Positions 1 to 8,514 of a stretch of DNA of 64,000 bases are shown one piece after another (the stretch's first letter is position 1; every line of letters starts with the position of its first letter). Source of the DNA: an uncultured Mycoplasmatota bacterium (GTDB lineage Bacteria; Bacillota_I; Bacilli_A; RF39; UBA660); the NCBI GenBank assembly GCA_947056845.1, contig CAMSCJ010000002.1:52692-116691 (forward strand), given 5' to 3'. The notes below the pieces were generated by a model that saw only the letters and a program-made list of their open reading frames with translations, was not told where the DNA came from and made no database searches. A program made the translations under genes and the position numbers.

Positions 1-231
1 ATCTTCATATAAAGTAGCAGTATTATTTTTAGTATTGGCTAATTCTATATCATAATCATGGTCTAATAAAACTTTAATTGATGGATTTTTTTCAATGGCT
101 CTTCTAAAAACAGAAGGTAAAATCTTTTCTATGAATTGACCTCTTTTGTCATAAAGAACTTTTGAAAACCTATCAACTGCATTTACATATCCATCTATAA
201 TGACTTTATCATTTCTTACTTGGATTTTCAT
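1..231 (-). CDS. HK97-family prohead protease, N-terminal 77 codons (cut by window edge)
   Basis: The translation reads MKIQVRNDKVIIDGYVNAVD and continues with GQFIEKILPSVFRRAI and KVLLDHDYD. This is the start pattern of the caudoviral prohead protease (U35/S78 class), which trims the capsid scaffold during head maturation. The start ATG overlaps the portal stop in an ATGA arrangement, typical of translational coupling. It follows the portal gene as in HK97-like phages, and the major capsid gene would be next, outside the window. The catalytic His/Ser region is partly beyond the edge. Confidence 0.85.
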   Translation of the reverse strand, partial: MKIQVRNDKVIIDGYVNAVDRFSKVLYDKRGQFIEKILPSVFRRAIEKNPSIKVLLDHDYDIELANTKNNTATLYED

Positions 232-1463
232 TTATTATCACCTCCTTGACCTTTCTCCATATTCATTACTGAACCTGTATTTGGTGTGTAATATTCATTA
301 GTCTTAATGTCATATAAAACATTAGCAAGGTTCATACTTATTACATCTAAACCTTTGATAGAGTCATAATCTTCTTCACTTCTTATCTCGTTTTTAGTCA
401 TCCATCCTGTTTCAGATGCAAGTTTATATGCCTCATATCTTTCTTTTAGATTACCTCGAGTAATGTTTTTAGTATCAAACGCAAAATAAAAAGCCCCTTT
501 TTCGGACTCTAATAATAAATTTTTATTTAAAGCACTTTCAATAGCACTTATAATAGGCATTGCTCCATCTTTTATGGTGTTATTATAATCATCATAAATG
601 TGAAATACATCTTTAATATCATCTTTTAAAGTTTTCTTTCTTTCGTTCACTTGTAATTCTACTGATGATGATGCACCCTCTTTAAAATCTAATCCATCAT
701 TTAAAATAATTACATTTTCTTCATTATTGTTACCATAATATCTATCCCATGCTTCTTTAAGTAATTTAATTTCATCTTTACCTAATTTTTTTGTAGCAGT
801 AAGAAAACCTTTTTTTGCTCCACCTTTTTTTACAAGACCTAACTCATACAAAATAGTTGTAAAAGCAGTTTCTATTGATTTTGATATTTCTTTAATAGCA
901 CTTGTTCCCTTATAACCATTTTTAGTACTTCGTAAAACAGTAATAAAATTAAATAATTCATATTCTTTTCCATTTACTAGATATTTAGCATCTTTATAAA
1001 TTGGGTCATAATTAGATAATGGTGATATATAATCAGGTTCAACATATCTTAAAGATTTAAAACTGTTTTTATCTCTTTCAATAAATACATAAGCACCTTT
1101 ATCAACTAAATAATCATGAACAATTGCTTTTTTAAATTGAAAAGGGTCTAATAAATCACCTGTATCTTGATTTAACAATTTTAATCTTATGTCATCTTCA
1201 ACTTCCACCTTTTTCTTCTTGCCATCTTCATCAAGTACATATTTATACATCTTTATAGGTAGCATTGCAACAATATTTGATAATCTGTCAACTGCACTTG
1301 ATATAGCAGGTATGGATAAAGCACTTTCTTTTGTGATTTTTTCTCCTTTAAGTAAACTTTTTAAAAGTAAATCTTGGGGAGAATTAGACTTATCCTCTGT
1401 TGCATCCTTTGGAGGCTCTTCTGTTACTTGTTCTCTTTTAATAAATAAATCAATTAGTTTCAT
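228..1463 (-). CDS. Phage portal protein, HK97 family
   Basis: The protein is 411 residues from the ATG at 1463, which has a good AAAGAGGTG ribosome site; an upstream in-frame start would add 19 poorly coding residues. It has the HK97-type portal layout: an N-terminal segment with SALSIPAISSAVDRLSNIVA and a central VHDYLVDKGAYVFIERD. A portal forms the dodecameric ring through which DNA enters the head. It lies between terminase and prohead protease, the usual HK97 order. Family assignment is from pattern and synteny. Confidence 0.9.
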   Translation of the reverse strand: MKLIDLFIKREQVTEEPPKDATEDKSNSPQDLLLKSLLKGEKITKESALSIPAISSAVDRLSNIVAMLPIKMYKYVLDEDGKKKKVEVEDDIRLKLLNQDTGDLLDPFQFKKAIVHDYLVDKGAYVFIERDKNSFKSLRYVEPDYISPLSNYDPIYKDAKYLVNGKEYELFNFITVLRSTKNGYKGTSAIKEISKSIETAFTTILYELGLVKKGGAKKGFLTATKKLGKDEIKLLKEAWDRYYGNNNEENVIILNDGLDFKEGASSSVELQVNERKKTLKDDIKDVFHIYDDYNNTIKDGAMPIISAIESALNKNLLLESEKGAFYFAFDTKNITRGNLKERYEAYKLASETGWMTKNEIRSEEDYDSIKGLDVISMNLANVLYDIKTNEYYTPNTGSVMNMEKGQGGDNK

Positions 1464-1569
1464 GTATTCACCTCTTTTCCACAAAGCAAAAAAACAAGCA
1501 TATTGCCTGTTTTTCTTCATTTTCTGACATATACATTATAACATAGTATGAGTGTGAAAAATGTGAAAG

Positions 1570-3312
1570 TTATGCAACCTGAACAAAAAAATTACCATTT
1601 TCTAAATATACTTCCTGTTGTAATAAATAGATAGCATTTAATATTGCAAAAACTAAATCTATTTTACCATTAGATTTTTTCTTATGGATATATCTATTCA
1701 TGTTAGTATCATAAACACATTTTGCATTTTGAAAGTTAATCTCTAGTAATTTATTTTCTTCATATTTTAATTCTTTATTCAAGATTTTTTCATACAACAA
1801 CTTTGTTGGTGGATGCAATGTATCCGAGTGTTGTCTAACTTGAACTGTTGTATATTTTGTATCCCATTTTTGGGCAGATGACATACAATTAAATCTGTCA
1901 TAGCCGATGCCCAAAACTACAACATCATACTTATCTTCTATGTCAAAAACAAACTGCTCTATTACAGAATAGTCAACAACCTTATTTCCACAGGCAATAC
2001 ATTTCATAGCCTCAATAAATTCATAATAATTTATTTTTTCAACTTGATTTTTTTCTTCAATTCTTCCCTCGGGAATAAAATCAATTGCTTCTACTAAAAT
2101 AGTACCATCATCATCTGCAACCATGCCTACACCACAGTTATCATTTGATATAGCCAAGTCAACACCAATAAATACTTCTCGCCCACTCCAATCAATTTTA
2201 TCCACTTTACATTTTTGAACTTCTGAAACATCTATAAAACTTTCTGTTCCTGCTCCTTGATAAATAATGTTACAATGCTTGGTTAAAAAGTTTTCTCTTT
2301 TACTCTCTGTTTCTATGGCTTTTCTTCTTTTGTCTAATAAATCACTATAAACTGCTTCAATTTCTAAAGCCAAAGGATTAGATTGTAAGATTATATTATC
2401 ATCTGTAGTCCAATTTTTGGTATCATTTGGTTCATACAATAATGCAAATATTTTTTCATCATCAATAATATCATCCAAAACTTTTTTAGAATAACTAACT
2501 TCATCTTCCATAGGATTATCTATTGTTGGATACTTTGTTGAAATAATGAAACCAAGTTTATTAAAAATCAATAATTGTCCTGACCTCATTGCTTCTATTG
2601 CATAAGGAGCAGGTAAAGCACCAACCTCATCTGCAACAAAGACATTTGGTTCTTTTCCATCCATCCTGTCTTTAGAATAATTTAATGGAGTATAAATACT
2701 ATCAGTTTCAGTATGTCTAATACAATCTCTTAATATTTTAAACTCTCCATCTTCAAAAACATTGGCATTCGCTTTAATCAAAGGCTCTAATGCCTTTTTG
2801 ATTTCTTTTGCTAATGCTCCATCAGGTGCAACTGAATAGAATTGAGAATACATTGGCTCTAAATAAAACAATAATAAAACCATAAAAGCAACTATAAATG
2901 TTTTACCATTTTTTCTACATATTTCTAAAACTACAGTTTCATATCTTCTTTTCTTTTTATCTTCTCGGTACACAGTACATAAACTTGCTACAATGATAAG
3001 CCATTGATAACCTGCCAAAGCATCGTATATCTTTTTACCAACTTTAATACCTTTAGCCATCTTTAATATTTTACATATTTTATCTATCTTTTTAACTCTA
3101 TTTGTATCAATAACATACTTACTTGATTTATTATCGGCTATATCCAAAAATATCTTACATTGTTTCTTTACATACTTTGGAGGTACAAAAGTTTTTTCAC
3201 CATTTAATTCATAAAACAATGGTGGTGGTTTTATTGTTCCATCAACTATTTTTTTAGCATAAATATAACTAGGATGATTCTCTATTAAATAATTATTCAT
3301 CTTCATCATCAT
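1570..3312 (-). CDS. terL: Terminase large subunit (DNA-packaging ATPase/nuclease)
   Basis: 580 residues. An ATPase P-loop-like motif CRKNGKT lies near residue 132, a Walker B VFVADE near 228, and a C-terminal nuclease strand FIGVDLAISND near 385, with further acidic residues downstream. This two-domain plan (packaging motor plus RNase H-like nuclease) is that of TerL proteins. The first 20 bases overlap the end of terS, implying coupling. Several ATG codons sit at the start (3312, 3309, 3300) with no strong ribosome site, so the exact start is uncertain. Confidence 0.93.
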   Translation of the reverse strand: MMMKMNNYLIENHPSYIYAKKIVDGTIKPPPLFYELNGEKTFVPPKYVKKQCKIFLDIADNKSSKYVIDTNRVKKIDKICKILKMAKGIKVGKKIYDALAGYQWLIIVASLCTVYREDKKKRRYETVVLEICRKNGKTFIVAFMVLLLFYLEPMYSQFYSVAPDGALAKEIKKALEPLIKANANVFEDGEFKILRDCIRHTETDSIYTPLNYSKDRMDGKEPNVFVADEVGALPAPYAIEAMRSGQLLIFNKLGFIISTKYPTIDNPMEDEVSYSKKVLDDIIDDEKIFALLYEPNDTKNWTTDDNIILQSNPLALEIEAVYSDLLDKRRKAIETESKRENFLTKHCNIIYQGAGTESFIDVSEVQKCKVDKIDWSGREVFIGVDLAISNDNCGVGMVADDDGTILVEAIDFIPEGRIEEKNQVEKINYYEFIEAMKCIACGNKVVDYSVIEQFVFDIEDKYDVVVLGIGYDRFNCMSSAQKWDTKYTTVQVRQHSDTLHPPTKLLYEKILNKELKYEENKLLEINFQNAKCVYDTNMNRYIHKKKSNGKIDLVFAILNAIYLLQQEVYLENGNFFVQVA

Positions 3313-3784
3313 TTAAAATATCCATAAGTGTCTTTTTCTTTGTTGGAATTGTATTTATAGATATTTTGGCTCTTGCTTGAGGTGATAATGACAATTCATT
3401 ACAACATCTAAAAAAGTCTTTAGAGTACATATCCCTAACAGACTTTAAATTTATAATAGTTTTGGCATCCAATTTATCTTTTGTTTTACCATTTTCATCA
3501 GTTATTTTACTAGCATTATTTATTTCTTTTTCAATACTCTCTAATCTCTCAATAGTGATTGCAGTTTGATTTAATAAGTATGTATCTAAATTGCTTAATA
3601 TATCCTTATTAAGATTTTTTAAAATATCTTTAAAAATTGCTTTTTGCCTTTTGTTCAAATAAGAAAAAGGTTTTATATCATCATTTGAACCTCTTAATTT
3701 TTTTTCAGTTTCTTCTCTATCTTTTCTTTCTTCTTTACTCATTTTCATAGAGTTAGTATCAATTGCTTTTGCTGGTCTTGCCAT
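3293..3784 (-). CDS. terS: Terminase small subunit, P27-like
   Basis: 163 residues from the ATG at 3784, preceded by GGAGGTGATAAC. It is highly charged and helical, with an SYLNKRQKAIFKDILKNL segment and a C-terminal region SLSPQARAKISI typical of P27-type small terminases, which recognise phage DNA for packaging. It lies between HNH and terL. The leader GGAGGTGATAAC-ATG-GCAAGACC is nearly identical to that of the gene at 6764-7018. Confidence 0.8.
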   Translation of the reverse strand: MARPAKAIDTNSMKMSKEERKDREETEKKLRGSNDDIKPFSYLNKRQKAIFKDILKNLNKDILSNLDTYLLNQTAITIERLESIEKEINNASKITDENGKTKDKLDAKTIINLKSVRDMYSKDFFRCCNELSLSPQARAKISINTIPTKKKTLMDILNDDEDE

Positions 3785-3891
3785 AGTTATCACCTCCTAA
3801 CTTATCAACAATTGATGGAAAATTTTCATTTTAGGCATTTTTTACACTTATAGGGGGCAGGTAGGTTTTGAAACACGAGAGAAATTTATAA

Positions 3892-4317
3892 TTAAAAGGT
3901 AGGGGGGATGGTTAATGCCTCCACTTCCTGCCTTATTTCATTAAGGTTAGCCTCTGTATCTACCAATTTTTCAAGAATAAATCTAGGTATTATTCCATCT
4001 TCTGCTAATTTATGATGATAGCAACACAAAGTAATTAAGTTATCATCATCTAATCGCTTACTAAAGTCCTCTTCTAATGGTGTTATATGATGCACTTCTA
4101 ACTTATTAAAGTTAAAAATAAATTGAGTTTCATAGATATTTGCTAAACAACATCTGCATAGGTTCTTATCTCTTTGCCTAATATCCTTGCTTTTTTGATG
4201 CCATTTATTGGTCTTTCTGAACTTATCTGCATCTGTTAGACCCCTTACTTGCCTATTCTTATAACAAGTCTTGTTAAAATCGTGTATCTTACCACACCTA
4301 CTACAACTCTTTAACAT
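3892..4317 (-). CDS. HNH endonuclease next to terminase
   Basis: 141 residues. Two CxxC pairs (SCSRCGK and CRCC) frame a zinc site, and LEVHHITPL followed by DNLITLCCYHHKL is the HNH signature. HNH proteins encoded immediately upstream of terS are required with terminase for cos cleavage in several HK97-like phages (established for HK97 gp74). The position suggests the same packaging role here. Confidence 0.9.
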   Translation of the reverse strand: MLKSCSRCGKIHDFNKTCYKNRQVRGLTDADKFRKTNKWHQKSKDIRQRDKNLCRCCLANIYETQFIFNFNKLEVHHITPLEEDFSKRLDDDNLITLCCYHHKLAEDGIIPRFILEKLVDTEANLNEIRQEVEALTIPPTF

Positions 4318-4523
4318 AATATCAACTCCTGCCTAAAATTAAGCATAGCACCCTTTCTATGCTTATATGAGAGTATGATAGAGAACATTATGAACACAGA
4401 AAGGATGCTAAAGGTGAACATATTCATACCCTCGTATAAACACAGAAAAAGACAATATTTCTATTGCCTTTACTATTACTTACCTTACATTATAGCACCT
4501 TTTTACTGTGAGTTTTGTGATTT
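4318..4523. other. Structured non-coding block upstream of HNH/terminase (candidate cos and leader)
   Basis: 206 bases without a gene. On the minus strand it holds a terminator for the upstream operon (4446-4471), then a 12-nt segment at 4399-4410 able to pair with 4346-4357, and an 8-bp hairpin at 4341-4364 that uses part of the same bases, so the two folds compete. Its place upstream of HNH-terS-terL is where cos sites lie in HK97-like phages. A cos function is inference; the pairing is seen directly. Confidence 0.5.
4446..4471 (-). terminator. Intrinsic terminator, leftward early operon
   Basis: Read on the minus strand, AAAGGCAATA, a GAAA loop and TATTGTCTTT form a 10-bp stem with one G-U pair followed by a T run. 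It ends the operon finishing with the gene at 4524-4739 before the packaging genes. Confidence 0.75.
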
Positions 4524-4739
4524 TTAATCTACTACTTCAACAAATGTATATTCACCAACTAAAATATCATTTGGCATTTCAACAACATCTAAATATGTGA
4601 TAGTAGTTCTTTGAACTGCAAGAGTACATAAATATTTGTCATTTTTATCATAAACTTTAAACTCTGTACCTTTTGCAATCTTACCTGCTTTTGAGTTCTT
4701 TTTTACTAATTCACTAAATTCTTCGCTATTTAATCTCAT
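4524..4739 (-). CDS. Hypothetical phage protein
   Basis: 71 residues, small and soluble, beginning MRLNSEEFSELVKKNS and then beta-rich (EFKVYDKNDKYLCTLAVQ). No family recognised. It is the last gene of the leftward early operon, before the terminator at 4446, and overlaps its upstream neighbour by 14 bases. Confidence 0.65.
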   Translation of the reverse strand: MRLNSEEFSELVKKNSKAGKIAKGTEFKVYDKNDKYLCTLAVQRTTITYLDVVEMPNDILVGEYTFVEVVD

Positions 4740-4947
4740 CTTTATTTACCTCCTCAATATCGAAAAAACAAACATAATTTAAATTTACAATTGATTTAAT
4801 ATCCTCATCACTAAAATAACCATAATTACCATTATTGCATCGGCACATTTGGTTCGTAAATTCCATTTTACTATATTTTTTTTCATTTTTATAGATTACT
4901 TCTTTAATTTCACCATTTAAAAGATGATATATTACTTTAATTGGCAT
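4726..4947 (-). CDS. Hypothetical phage protein
   Basis: 73 residues from the ATG at 4947, preceded by GGAGGAAAGT; an ATG 12 bases earlier lies inside that ribosome site and is rejected. Contains a CRCNN motif but only two clustered cysteines. No function recognised. It overlaps both neighbours (by 11 and 14 bases), indicating a coupled operon. Confidence 0.65.
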   Translation of the reverse strand: MPIKVIYHLLNGEIKEVIYKNEKKYSKMEFTNQMCRCNNGNYGYFSDEDIKSIVNLNYVCFFDIEEVNKDEIK

Positions 4948-5182
4948 ACTTTCCTCCATTTTCTTCTATAGATTGTAATACAGTATGATATTCAAGTGTT
5001 GATAATCCTTGATTTTGATATAGTTTATAGATTATTGTCTTTAAACTTTTAATATAAGCATTTTTAAAATTAAGCGACTTAACAAGTTCCTCTTTATCAT
5101 TAAATAATTTTGAATAATCAGTCAATAATACATAATCAATTCCTTTTATTGGAATAATACATTTACCATCTATCGTTTTCAC
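4937..5182 (-). CDS. Hypothetical phage protein (GTG start)
   Basis: 81 residues. The start is taken as GTG 5182 because GGAG sits 8 bases upstream and the GTGA overlaps the stop of the preceding gene by 4 bases; another GTG at 5191 lies in the ribosome site. The protein has a helical C-terminal half (KSLKTIIYKLYQNQGLS). Function unknown. Confidence 0.6.
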   Translation of the reverse strand: MKTIDGKCIIPIKGIDYVLLTDYSKLFNDKEELVKSLNFKNAYIKSLKTIIYKLYQNQGLSTLEYHTVLQSIEENGGKYAN

Positions 5183-5370
5183 TTTTCCCACTCCTTTTTA
5201 TTAAGATGCTTTATTGCACAATCTTTTGAACAAAAATCTTTACTTACTCGAGTATATATTCCTCCAATTGTAAATTTTTTCAATCCAAATTTATCAATTA
5301 CTATTAAATCTTCATTTTTTAATATATTTTTGCCACACTCATCACAAATAGTTATTATTTTCTTTTTCAT
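5179..5370 (-). CDS. Small zinc-ribbon-like phage protein
   Basis: 63 residues from the ATG at 5370, which overlaps the recombinase stop (ATGA). Four cysteines are arranged as CDECGK near the N-terminus and FCSKDC near the C-terminus, the spacing of a treble-clef or zinc-ribbon fold, followed by a basic helix IKHLNKKEWEK. DNA or RNA binding is plausible but not shown. Confidence 0.65.
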   Translation of the reverse strand: MKKKIITICDECGKNILKNEDLIVIDKFGLKKFTIGGIYTRVSKDFCSKDCAIKHLNKKEWEK

Positions 5371-6230
5371 TTTTTCCACAACATTTCTAGTTTTTCTTTT
5401 TTTTCTTTCATTGATGTTTTTGTATAAATTGCAGTTGTATTTAGATTTTTATGTCCTAAAATATCGGCTAGTTCATCTAAATCAATACCATTTTCCTTAC
5501 ATTGTTTTGCAAATAAATGCCTCCAAGCATGAGCATGAATTTTATTAGAGTTTATCTTTGCTTTTTTAGATATTTTCTTTAGCCATCGCCAAACAGTAGA
5601 TGGATTAATCATCTTATTTGGGTCATCTTTTAATTTTGGGTCAGGACTTCTAAATATATAACCTGTTTTTATTTTATTATCCTTACAATAATGTTTTAAT
5701 TCTCTTCTTAACTCATTTGTCATAATTAAAGTTCTCTCTTTTTTCTTATTGTAAGCACCTTTTATATAATTACTATCAAGGTTTTCAACAGTAAAATATT
5801 TTAATTCACTAATTCTTGCTCCAGAATTAGCAAAAACTTTCATAATATAATATGCTTCCATATTTTCTAATTGTTTTGCCCATCGAAGCATCCTTTTATG
5901 TTCTTGAGGTTCTATATAATCCTCTAAACTTGATTTTTCTTGTTCTTCAAATTGCTTAACACAACAATCCTTGTATCCAAGATAGATAAGAAATTTATTA
6001 ACCACTACTATGAATTGATTTCTTGATTTTAAAGCAAATTTTTTTTCTTCCAAATTCTTTTTCCAATCCATCACCAATTTTTTATTTATTTCAAAATTAT
6101 CAGGGAGAAAAGATATAAATTTATTAACTGCATTTCTATAACTAATTAAAGTTTTATTTGCAAGTTCTTCTAATTCTTGATTTTCTATAAATTCATCTAA
6201 TTTAGATTGTATATCTTTTTTTACCATCAT
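5367..6230 (-). CDS. Tyrosine recombinase (second one in the prophage)
   Basis: 287 residues. An N-terminal SAM-like core-binding domain (TLISYRNAVNKFISFL) is followed by a catalytic domain with the expected residues: Arg in ANSGARISELK, His-x-x-Arg in HAHAWRH, the second His in LGHKNLNTT and the nucleophile Tyr in AIYTK. It sits in the leftward early operon, far from the attachment end, while a separate integrase lies at 14794. It lacks the arm-binding N-terminal domain of that integrase and looks Xer-like. Its target is unknown. Confidence 0.9.
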   Translation of the reverse strand: MMVKKDIQSKLDEFIENQELEELANKTLISYRNAVNKFISFLPDNFEINKKLVMDWKKNLEEKKFALKSRNQFIVVVNKFLIYLGYKDCCVKQFEEQEKSSLEDYIEPQEHKRMLRWAKQLENMEAYYIMKVFANSGARISELKYFTVENLDSNYIKGAYNKKKERTLIMTNELRRELKHYCKDNKIKTGYIFRSPDPKLKDDPNKMINPSTVWRWLKKISKKAKINSNKIHAHAWRHLFAKQCKENGIDLDELADILGHKNLNTTAIYTKTSMKEKKEKLEMLWKK

Positions 6231-6639
6231 TACACCTATGTTTTAAATATCCTGATGTTAAATCCTTTAAAATAACTTCTAATGTTTCTTCTGTTAGTTT
6301 ATCAAGAAATATTTCAATATCAATTGTTTCTAACCCTTTATACCTATTTCTTATTATTTCTAAAATACTATCCCTAGTTATTTCCTTATTAGTAATAAAT
6401 TTTCCTAGAATTGTTGCATCATATAATTTTGATAATTGTTGTTTTATTTCTCCTTGTAGCATCCTTTCCGTAGAAATATCAATCAATTTCTTTTTTCTTC
6501 TGCTTGATGTTTTAGGATTATTAAGTTCTCTAATCTCTTCATTGGTTAAAAAGGTTTCAACTAATTCTCTCATTGACTGTGAAAACTTGGATATATTATT
6601 TGCAAACTCTTCACTAGATATTCCAAATTCAGTACTCAT
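6202..6639 (-). CDS. Hypothetical phage protein
   Basis: 145 residues from the ATG at 6639 (ribosome site GGGAGGTG); the earlier in-frame start lies upstream of that site. Mostly helical with a basic patch SSRRKKKL. It overlaps the recombinase start by 29 bases, so it may be a partner of that enzyme, but no family is recognised. Confidence 0.65.
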   Translation of the reverse strand: MSTEFGISSEEFANNISKFSQSMRELVETFLTNEEIRELNNPKTSSRRKKKLIDISTERMLQGEIKQQLSKLYDATILGKFITNKEITRDSILEIIRNRYKGLETIDIEIFLDKLTEETLEVILKDLTSGYLKHRCNDGKKRYTI

Positions 6640-6763
6640 TTTAACACCTCCCATGCCTATATATTTAATGCAAGATATGTATTATATTATATTGCACCTA
6701 TATTTTTTAATTAAAGCCTTATAAATAAAGGCTAAAATGCTATTTTTCTACTTATGATACTTT
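6640..6763 (-). other. Intergenic break in the leftward operon with a candidate -10 element and weak hairpin
   Basis: 124 bases. Minus strand shows GCAATATAATATAATAC, with TATAAT-like sequence about 40 bases before the ribosome site, and an upstream 6-bp hairpin AGCCTT/AAGGCT. No good -35 box is seen, so any promoter here may need a phage activator. The same GGTGC(T/A)ATA-type sequence appears near 4490. Confidence 0.35.
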
Positions 6764-7018
6764 TTAAGATTTTTGATGGTATTTTAGAGTGGTTTTTATA
6801 GGTTTGAAACCTAGTATCTCTCTAATCTGATTGATTGTTACTTTTCCCTCATTATATTTATCTAACAATGTATTAACTAAATCAGTTTGATTATTTTTCA
6901 ACTCTTCATATTTACCTTTTATAGTTAATAGTTCTTCATATTTAGAAATTGGTATCATAATTGTAGTTTCAACTTGGTCTAAAGGTATAACATCAACTTC
7001 TCTAAATGGTCTTGCCAT
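6764..7018 (-). CDS. Hypothetical phage protein with coiled-coil segment
   Basis: 84 residues from the ATG at 7018, preceded by GGAGGTGATAAC. N-terminal MARPFREVDVIPLD, then a helical stretch ISKYEELLTIKGKYEELKNN. The first three residues and ribosome site copy those of terS, suggesting duplication of a translation start module. Function unknown. Confidence 0.65.
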   Translation of the reverse strand: MARPFREVDVIPLDQVETTIMIPISKYEELLTIKGKYEELKNNQTDLVNTLLDKYNEGKVTINQIREILGFKPIKTTLKYHQKS

Positions 7019-7178
7019 GGTTATCACCTCCTGTAATTTCTCGTGCTTTTACATCTTCAATATACCAATCGAGATAACATAATGCTTGTTGCCATCTAAA
7101 TCTAAAGTTATATTTATCTCTTGGCATATCTCCAAAGTAATATATACAGAATTGTTTTATTTTTTTACATAGTGTCAT
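7002..7178 (-). CDS. Small phage protein, 58 residues
   Basis: The ATG at 7178 overlaps the stop of the preceding gene (ATGA), and the frame stays open to a TAG at 7002, overlapping the next gene by 17 bases. The sequence includes YYFGDMPRDKYNFRFRWQQA and LCYLDWYIEDV, aromatic-rich. Coding is supported by the tight overlaps on both sides and absence of any other frame. No family recognised. Confidence 0.7.
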   Translation of the reverse strand: MTLCKKIKQFCIYYFGDMPRDKYNFRFRWQQALCYLDWYIEDVKAREITGGDNHGKTI

Positions 7179-7435
7179 TTATCATCACCTAATGCTAACT
7201 CAATTCCATCAATATTACCATTTAACTTATTGATGCAATGAACAATTAAATTATCAAAATCAGTATCTAATCCTGAAAAATATTCTAGTACTCTTTTAAC
7301 ACTTTCAATTCTATATTCTAAAACCTCAATCTGTATTTCTTTATCTAATTTAGTAACTGTTTCAATATGTTCATCCCTATTTTTTCTTTTATCTTTAATT
7401 GCATCATAAAGACACTCTAAATTTCCTTTATTCAT
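7175..7435 (-). CDS. Hypothetical phage protein, helical
   Basis: 86 residues, largely charged helix (KDKRKNRDEHIETVTKLDKEI). The ATG at 7435 is chosen over an upstream TTG. It overlaps the nuclease-like gene by 8 bases. Function unknown. Confidence 0.65.
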   Translation of the reverse strand: MNKGNLECLYDAIKDKRKNRDEHIETVTKLDKEIQIEVLEYRIESVKRVLEYFSGLDTDFDNLIVHCINKLNGNIDGIELALGDDK

Positions 7436-7910
7436 GTTCAAATCTGCTTCCCCTTTCTAAATCTCTTTGCATACTTCTTAACATTGATGATAAAATGACT
7501 TCTTTATCTGCTTTAAGTTCCATTTTACCTGCACATTTAATACAATAAAGTTGTTCATATACATCAAATTCATAATCTTTTTCACCATATTTTGGTCGCT
7601 TAATTGGTACATATACTCCTATACCACGATGATTGGTGTATAGTTCCCTTTCAACTTTTTTATAAAGTTCATAAGGCATCACAAAATAATTTTTATTGCC
7701 AAAAAAACTTAATTTATTTTTAGAGTGGAAATCAGAAAGGGATTGTTTTATTTCATAACAATGTACTTCTCTTTGACAGTTATACATAATACAATCAACA
7801 ATCTCCTTACCTCCCCATCCATAGGTACACTCAAATATATAAAAATCATTTCTACTATTAAAATGGTTAGAAAGTAATCTCTTTAAATCTTTAGTTCTTT
7901 GAGTTTCCAT
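7428..7910 (-). CDS. MmcB-like PD-(D/E)XK nuclease family protein
   Basis: 160 residues. The core VDCIMYN...VHCYEIKQSLSDF resembles the D...ExK arrangement of PD-(D/E)XK enzymes, and the following FFGNKNYFVMPYELYKKVE matches the layout of MmcB-like DNA repair family proteins. A CIKC pair lies near the C-terminus. The likely role is DNA processing in phage replication or repair; family assignment is by motif order only. Confidence 0.65.
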   Translation of the reverse strand: METQRTKDLKRLLSNHFNSRNDFYIFECTYGWGGKEIVDCIMYNCQREVHCYEIKQSLSDFHSKNKLSFFGNKNYFVMPYELYKKVERELYTNHRGIGVYVPIKRPKYGEKDYEFDVYEQLYCIKCAGKMELKADKEVILSSMLRSMQRDLERGSRFEHE

Positions 7911-8078
7911 TTATTCTTTTCTCCACTTGCCACTATAATAGTACTGCTCTGCCTCGTATTCAGTAATAGTATCAAATTGTAGATGTAATTCATCTAAAAT
8001 CTTGTCTATTTCATCTTCCTTATATCCTAAATTTTTTAAGGTCATTACAATATAACCTCTTGCACTATCATTTGTCAT
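7911..8078 (-). CDS. Small phage protein, UBA-like helical
   Basis: 55 residues from the ATG at 8078, after AAAGGAGGAAAAGAAAG. A segment SARGYIVMTLKNLGYKEDEI with following helix resembles a small three-helix domain. The upstream in-frame extension overlaps the preceding gene and is rejected. Function unknown. Confidence 0.6.
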   Translation of the reverse strand: MTNDSARGYIVMTLKNLGYKEDEIDKILDELHLQFDTITEYEAEQYYYSGKWRKE

Positions 8079-8505
8079 CTTTCTTTTCCTCCTTTGGCAT
8101 TTCATAAACAATAACACCGACTAATTCTTTAATTTCATAACTTGGTAATTCAATCATGCTATTCCTATCAATAGCATCTTTAACTCTTTTAATTTGTTCT
8201 TGTGGAACAAAATTATTAAATTTAATTATTGTTTTTGCATTTATTATTCTTTGTATTTCATCTAGTATTTTTAATCCCTGTTCTTGAGTATTATAAGTAC
8301 CTAATAAATGATTGTTCCCCCAAATTTCACAACTTATATACTCATCTATTTCTTGTCTTATGTTTTTATTTTCTATATATCGACCTGTTATATCTTTTAT
8401 AATCTCTGTTTCTTCAATTTCTTTATATCTGATATTATCATGTATATATAAATCTTCAACTAAACATACTCTCTTTTTATCTTGAGTTCTTATCCATAAT
8501 TTCAT
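8068..8505 (-). CDS. Conserved hypothetical phage protein (MKLWIRTQDK type)
   Basis: 145 residues. The start MKLWIRTQDKKRVCLVEDL and internal IWGNNHLLGTYNTQEQGLKIL are a pattern I recognise from many Firmicutes phage and accessory proteins of unknown role, beta-rich at the start with a helix after LGTY. It sits mid-operon. No function can be given. Confidence 0.7.
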   Translation of the reverse strand: MKLWIRTQDKKRVCLVEDLYIHDNIRYKEIEETEIIKDITGRYIENKNIRQEIDEYISCEIWGNNHLLGTYNTQEQGLKILDEIQRIINAKTIIKFNNFVPQEQIKRVKDAIDRNSMIELPSYEIKELVGVIVYEMPKEEKKDDK

Positions 8506-8514
8506 ATTGTCCTC

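Noticed and set aside
1189..1527. Open frames opposite the portal gene and similar antisense frames across the window (for example 18155-18346, 20408-20611, 45591-45815, 52646-52912).
   Set aside because: They lie wholly inside well supported genes, lack ribosome sites and have low-complexity translations.
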